In this document: one piece after another, positions 58,190 through 64,000 of the stretch
Layout of the letters: each line of letters begins with the position of its first letter
Position numbering within the stretch: the stretch's first letter is position 1
Origin: Nipponacmea schrenckii
Taxonomy: Eukaryota; Mollusca; Gastropoda; Lottiidae
Assembly: GCA_030562195.1 (NCBI GenBank)
Contig: JAUJPP010000005.1
Coordinates: forward strand, 38,427,106 to 38,491,105
DNA: 64,000 bases
Direction: 5' to 3'
Position numbers and translations under genes: made by a program
The notes under the pieces: generated by a model
Databases searched by the model: none
What the model was told of the DNA's origin: nothing
Seen by the model: only the letters and a program-made list of their open reading frames with translations

Positions 58190-60345
58190 AGTTTTCAAGG
58201 TTTGTGAAGGGTAGACACAGTTTGCTTGGTTGTATCAGGGCAGACACAGTTTGCTGGGATGTTAAAGGGTAGACACAGTCTGTTAGGTTGTTGAAGGTAA
58301 GACATAGTTTGCCTGGTTGTAGAATGGTATTCACGGTTTGCCAGGTTGTAGAAGGGTAGACACAGTCTGTCAGGTTGTTGAATTGTAGTCACGGTTTGCT
58401 AGGTTGTTGAAGGGTAGACACAGTCTGCCAGGTTGTTGAATGGTAGTCACGGTTTGCTAGGTTGTTGGAGGGTAGACACAGTTTTCTATTTTGTTGAAGG
58501 CAAGACATAGTTTGCTATGTTTGTTAAAGGGTAGACACAGTTTGCTAGGTTGTTGAATGGTAGTCACGGTTTGCCAGCTTGTAAAAGGGTAGACACAGTT
58601 GAATGGTAGTCACGGTTTGCTAGTTTGTTGAAGGGTAGACACAGTCTGCCAGGTTGTTGAATGATAGTCACGGTTTGCCAGGTTGTAGAAGGGTAGACAC
58701 AGTTTTCTAGGTTGGTGAAGGTCAGACGCATTTTGATAGGTCGTTGAAGCTTAGACACAGTTTGTAGGTTGTCGAAGGGTAGACACAGTTTGCTAGGTTG
58801 TAGAAGGGTAGACACAGTTTCCTACGTTGTTGAAGGATATATACAGTTAGCTAGGTTGCTAAAGGGTAAACGCAGTTTGCTAGGTTGTTGAAGGATATAC
58901 ACAGTTTGCTAGGTTGTTGAAGGGATGGCACAGTGTGCGGCTAGGTTGTAAAAGGGTAGACACACTTTGCTAGGTTGTTGAAGGGCAAACACAGTTTTCA
59001 ACCTTGCTGAAGGGAGGACACAGTTTGCTAGGTTGCTGAAGGGAGGACACCGTTAGCTAGGTTGGTGAAGGGAGGACGCAGTTATCTAGGTTGGTGAAGG
59101 GTGGACACAGTTTGCTAGGTTGTAGAAGGGTAGACGCAGTTTGGTGGATTGTTGAAGGGTAGTCACGGTTTGCCAGGTTGTTGATGGGTAGACACAGTTT
59201 GCTAGGTTGGTGAAGGGAGGACACGGTTAGCTAGGTTGTTGAAGGGTAGATTCAGTTTGCCAGGTTGTTGAAGAGTAGACACAGTAGACACAGTTTGCTA
59301 GGTTGTTGAAGGGTAGACACAGTTTGCTAGTTTGTTGAAGGGTAGACACAGTTTTTCTAGGTTGTTGAAGGGAGGACACGGTTTGCTAATTTGTTGAAGG
59401 GTAGACACAGTTTGCTGGATTGCTAAAAGGTAGCTACGGTTTGCTAGGTTGTTGAAGGGTAGATACAGTTTGCTAGGTTTTTGAAGGGGAGTCACTGTTT
59501 GCTTGATTTTTGAAGGGTTCACACAATTTGCTAGGTTGTAGAAGGGTAGACACATTTTGCTAAGTTGTTGAAGGTTAGACACAGTTTGCTGGTTGGTGAA
59601 GGTTAGACACAGTTTGCTGGTTGGTGAAGGGCAGATACGGTTTGCTAGGTTGTTGAAGGGTAGATACAGCTTGCTAGGTTTTTGAAGGGGAGTCACTGTT
59701 TGCTTGATTTTTGAAGGGTTCACACAATTTGCTAGGTTGTAGAAGGGTAGATACATTTTGCTAAGTTGTTGAAGGTTAGACACAGTTTGCTAGTTGGTGA
59801 AGGGTAGACACAGTTTGCTAGGTTGTTGAAAGTAGACACAATTTAATAGGTTGTTGACACAGTTTGCTAGGTTGGTGAAGGGTAGATGCAGTTTGCTTGG
59901 TTTGTGAATGGTAGTCACGACTTGCTAGATTGTTGAAGGGTAGACACAGTTTGCTAGGTTGTTGAAGGGTAGACACAGTTTGCAAGGTTGGTGAAAGGTA
60001 GACAGATTGCTAGGTTGGTAAAGGGTAGACACAGTTTGCTAGGTTGGTAAAGGGTGGACACAGTTTCCTAGGTTGTTAAAGGGTAGACACACCTTGCTAG
60101 GTTGTTGAAGGGTAAACACGGTTTGTTAGGTTGGTGAAGGGTAGACACAGTTTGCTAGATTGTTGAAAGTTAGACACAGTTTTCTATGTCGTTGAAAGTT
60201 TTACACAGTCTGTCCGGTTGTTGAAGGATAGACACAGTTTGCTAGGTTGTTAAAGGGTATACACAGTTTGCTAGGTTGTTGAAGGGTAGACACAGTTTGC
60301 TAGGTTGTTGAAAGATGTACACAGTCTGTCAGGTTGTTAAAGGGG
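58190..60345 (-). repeat. 29-bp minisatellite, longest array
   Basis: About 70-75 units of the 29-bp unit on the minus-strand sense of the 54-kb array, with internal higher-order duplication (blocks around 59440-59590 and 59640-59790 are nearly identical). It ends in 'ggggagataattttatcata' next to the inverted sushi exon. Confidence 0.9.
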
Positions 60346-60363
60346 AGATAATTTTATCATAGA

Positions 60364-61308
60364 GTACAACATAGAAATGCTCTGACGTTTAATTCAATAA
60401 TGACATTCATTGTTTTAGAATCGACAACCTCTGCCCAGGATATTATCCATAAATCTAGATTCCAACTTTAATGAATCAAGATCATTGGTGCTGAGTAGGA
60501 TACACTTGATTGTTCGATCGAACAACAGTAGCTTACAGGCATCATTAGCGTCACAGGCACTGATACAAGAATTGAGACTTGGTAGAACCGAAACTTCGAT
60601 GACTGGTCGAGGGAATAGTAAGCAAGTGTCAAGTTTTCTCTGAATTGCAAAGGCGCAGTCAGTTTCATTATTACATCTTTCTGGACAATTGGTTGCTGGA
60701 TCTATTACCACTACTTCTCGTGTTTCTAATACTATGTTAGTGTTCTTCAAGGCAATGCACTCAAATATAGAGAAGGATTTACAATCTATACAGATAAGAT
60801 GAGAAATGAATGAATGAAGTTTTACTTCCTACACGTCTGCGCCTTATGTGGGAATAAAAGGTGGGGTGTGTAATCAGGGAGTTTTGCCAGAAGAGTGAGG
60901 AGGAGTCTAACTCATTGAGCTACCACTGCTCCCAGATGAGTTACGATTAACAGCGCTTATTAAATAATCCGCAACCACAACAAAATATCACTCCCTTTTA
61001 TAATTGAATAATATATTAGTGCATATAAGTTACCTCTGAAATGTGTATATTGTTGAAAGTTCAATTATTTTAGTATCTCTGAAGAGGCTGAAAGCTTGCT
61101 CGGATATTATATTTATATATGAATTGAACATCGATTAAATGAGAACTTGTTCCCTCGTTAATGGATTAGAGTTCTGCCAAAAACTGAAACTGAAAACATA
61201 CACGAAATTGTATCATCACCTTGTGGCACAAAGAGAAAATCTCTCTAAAATGCTTTTCTTAAATATATTTTTACCTTTACATTCCGCACTGACATCCCAT
61301 ATTCCGCC
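60364..61308 (-). pseudogene. Inverted partial copy of the sushi gene
   Basis: 60757-60412 is an intact-frame copy of exon 4 (three base changes, one amino-acid change: RTTKC to RTIKC). 61305-61228 matches the last 30 or so bases of exon 3 and the start of intron 3. The exon-4 acceptor is damaged: eight bases (gattttag) are missing so that 'tatattt' runs straight into 'gagtgc'. Exons 1, 2 and most of 3 are absent. The intron holds about 370 bp more than the parent, including a tRNA-like SINE head (ggtagctcaatgag, about 60918-60931, minus). Not a functional gene as it stands. Confidence 0.8.
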
Positions 61309-64000
61309 AATTTCGCGGTTGTTGTTGGTTTGGTATTTGTGGACCATTCCTTCGTATTTGAAGACATCTAACCTGCAATAAGAAGCGAGAGAATTTGATT
61401 GGAGGCTACTTAGCGAGTCGGTTAAGATTGCGGCATGCTCTGAGTAATTGACGACTAGCCATGCTACTGTGCCCCTGATAGCAAGAAGTTCTGTTTTCCA
61501 ATGCCATTGCACTTTGCTAGGATGCACAAACCATAACCTGTTGCTGTACTACTTTTGAAACAATCAGTATAGAGCTTTAAATGGTCGGCGTATACGGAGC
61601 TCCTGCTCCTAATGGGTTCTCGTGCTTCTTGGTTTAAAATAAGCTGTAGCTTTCGGTGGAATTATATAAATAAAAATTAAATCTTAATTACTAATTAACA
61701 GTTCCACGTGGATTGATCATATTAATGATCACGGAACTTAACTGGTGGCTTAACTGGTCGCCTTTCTGTTCACAAGTCGATTTTGACTTGTTTCATGGGC
61801 AATATCTCAAAAATCATCATCGAAGTACTAGTAATTTACTCTATCAGTCTTCAGTGATACCAGCATCTGTTGAAGCCGGCGTTAATTTATACCTTCTAGC
61901 CAACAAACATGTCTACAAACATCAATCATCGCCTGATTGAAACCTTGACATAGTTATTGAAGAAATGATTTTGTTTTGTTCGTTATGTTAACGGGTAGGG
62001 GTCAAGGCAGATGAATGACCATACAATGGGTGACGTTTCAAACTTTATTCAAACAAAGACAATTAATATCACTATATAGCAATCAGAGTAACAAAATAAC
62101 ATCTCGCAATATTTCAATATAGATTACAATAATTTACCATTGTCTAATGCCGTCTTAAATAACATTAACACAAATATAAAAAGAAGTATTATAGATATGC
62201 AATATACAAAATACATACGCAGAAAGTACTCATGCCATAGAGAGTCATTGTTATCCAGACCCACGTTACTTCCGATTATAAGTTTCTTTGTCCAGAAAGC
62301 TGAATATGATGTATCATTTAAACTATTGAATCATTTAATATATATATTCATTGATTAAGCTACTGCCGCCTTCTTCCCTTTTCGTTCTCAATTGTATAAT
62401 TGTTTTTGTACCTATAGGTTTATGACCTGAGTAGTGAAAAAATATTATATTGTATTATACGTACCCAGAAAATTATAATAACTGAGAAATACGGTGAAAA
62501 AACACACACAACTATAAATATCAATACTCTCAATAAAATCTAATTGTTTTGCTCTATTAATGTACAGTAATTAAAGTACTTTAACTACGAAGGCGATCAA
62601 CACACTGAACCTGCATAAACTGAAATTAAACAATATGCAGTTACTTTGAAACTCAAACTAGCTGCCATGACACTTTACTTTACGGTATTAGACAAGTAAA
62701 TAGACAAGTCATCAATTCAACTCATTTCATAATAAACAATTTCCAGATATACAAACGGACAATTGATATGGGTATCAACACTTTCATTTCCGAGATGTGG
62801 GAAAATATATGGTCTGATAGGTTGATCGGAAGGAATATCACCAAATAAGTTACTAGTATTAAGTCACAGTTTTCAAGGTTTGTGAAGGGTAGACACAGTT
62901 TGCTTGGTTGTATCAGGGCAGACACAGTTTGCCGGGATGTTTAAGGGTAGACACAGTTTGTTAGGTTGTTGAAGGTAAGACATAGTTTGCCTGGTTGTAG
63001 AATGGTAGTCACGGTTTGCCAGGTTGTAGAAGGGTAGACACAGTCTGTCAGGTTGTTGAATTGTAGTCACGGTTTGCTAGGTTGTTGAAGGGTAGACACA
63101 GTCTGCCAGGTTGTTGAATGGTAGTCACGGTTTGCTAGGTTGTTGGAGGGTAGACACAGTTTTCTATTTTGTTGAAGGTAAGACATAGTTTGCTATGTTT
63201 GTTAAAGGGTAGACACAGTTTGCTAGGTTGTTGAATGGTAGTCACGGTTTGCCAGCTTGTAAAAGGGTAGACACAGTTGAATGGTAGTCACGGTTTGCTA
63301 GTTTGTTGAAGGGTAGACACAGTCTGCCAGGTTGTTGAATGATAGTCACGGTTTGCCAGGTTGTAGAAGGGTAGACACAGTTTTCTAGGTTGGTGAAGGT
63401 CAGACACATTTTGATAGGTCGTTGAAGCTTAGACACAGTTTGTAGGTTGTTGAAGGGTAGACACAGTTTGCTAGGTTGTAGAAGGGTAGACACAGTTTCC
63501 TACGTTGTTGAAGGATATATACAGTAAGCTAGCTTGCTAAAGGGTAAACGCAGTTTGCTAGGTTGTTGAAGGATATACACAGTTTGCTAGGTTGTTGAAG
63601 GGATGGCACAGTGTGCGGCTAGGTTGTAAAAGGGTGGACACACTTTGCTAGGTTGTTGAAGGGCAAACACAGTTTTCAACGTTGCTGAAGGGGGGACACA
63701 GTTTGCTAGGTTGCTGAAGGGAGGACACCGTTAGCTAGGTTGGTGAAGGGAGGACGCAGTTTTCTAGGTTGGTGAAGGGTGGACACAGTTTGCTAGGTTG
63801 TAGAAGGGTAGACGCAGTTTGGTGGATTGTTGAAGAGTAGTCACGGTTTGCCAGGTTGTTGATGGGTAGACACAGTTTGCTAGGTTGGTGAAGGGAGGAC
63901 ACGGTTAGCTAGGTTCTTGAAGGGTAGATTCAGTTTGCCAGGTTGTTGAAGAGTAGACACAGCAGACACAGTTTGCTAGGTTGTTGAAGGGTAGACACAG
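61309..64000 (+). repeat. Direct segmental duplication, copy 2 (runs off the window)
   Basis: Second copy of 55953-59325, without the 667-bp insertion. 61309-61665 repeats the RNase H-like fragment (minus strand); 61690-62870 is non-coding; 62875-64000 is the 29-bp array. The copy probably continues past the window end. Confidence 0.9.
62875..64000 (-). repeat. 29-bp minisatellite, second direct copy
   Basis: About 39 units, matching 58190-59325 unit by unit with few substitutions (for example gccgggatgt for gctgggatgt). Truncated by the window edge. Confidence 0.9.

Larger units (their letters stand above)
55953..59325 (+). repeat. Direct segmental duplication, copy 1
   Basis: Matches 61309-64000 in the same orientation at roughly 97-98% by eye, apart from the 667-bp insertion at 56316-56982 and small indels. 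It contains the RNase H-like fragment, about 1.2 kb of non-coding DNA and the first half of the 29-bp array. Confidence 0.9.

Overview
The window is eukaryotic and most likely from a mollusc or close lophotrochozoan. It is AT-rich, its genes have many introns with GT..AG borders, it is full of minisatellites and small transposons, and it carries an invertebrate set of AIG1/GIMAP GTPases, a Dispatched-3 orthologue and a sushi-domain protein. The species is not identified; the placement is inference from gene content and repeat style. There are no bacterial genes, CRISPR arrays, rRNA genes or functional tRNA genes.

Region 1 (1-4974) is upstream sequence with a foldback element, a TTAA-flanked MITE, a SINE and a short interstitial telomere repeat. 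Region 2 (4985-20500, +) is one gene of 16 coding exons. Its splice borders and phases all agree and give a 1217-residue Dispatched-3 (DISP3/PTCHD2) protein. Its introns are loaded with arrays (31, 86, 34 and about 162 bp periods), a SINE, an 8-bp-TSD MITE and two members of a palindrome-headed 'CGCCCAC' repeat family. A homogeneous 39-bp array and a phase-compatible alternative last exon lie downstream.

Region 3 (about 26.3-45.1 kb) is a GIMAP cluster: copies at 28.7-30.0 kb (+), 33.5-34.4 kb (-), 34.7-35.4 kb (-), 40.7-42.9 kb (-) and 44.1-45.1 kb (+, with a damaged P-loop end), plus a fragment at 31.85 kb. Three copies share a phase-1 intron a few codons after the ATG. One has lost the Asp of its G4 motif. 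The last two are head to head, possibly on one promoter. Decayed LINE and SINE copies lie between them.

Region 4 (46.6-51.4 kb) is almost entirely repeats: a 29-bp minisatellite, a 188-bp hairpin, a cluster of TTGTAAAACC motifs, a 21-bp palindromic array, a 39-bp array present in both orientations around a spacer, and a 53-bp array.

Region 5 (51.9-64.0 kb) holds a four-exon secreted protein (signal peptide, two sushi domains, Cys-rich PAN-like tail). Its 3' half, with the adjoining minisatellite, has been copied in inverted orientation at 58.0-61.3 kb. A flanking block carrying an RNase H-like fragment is directly duplicated (about 55.95-59.3 kb and 61.3-64.0 kb). One duplicate contains a 667-bp insertion that the other lacks, so that element's ends can be read directly.
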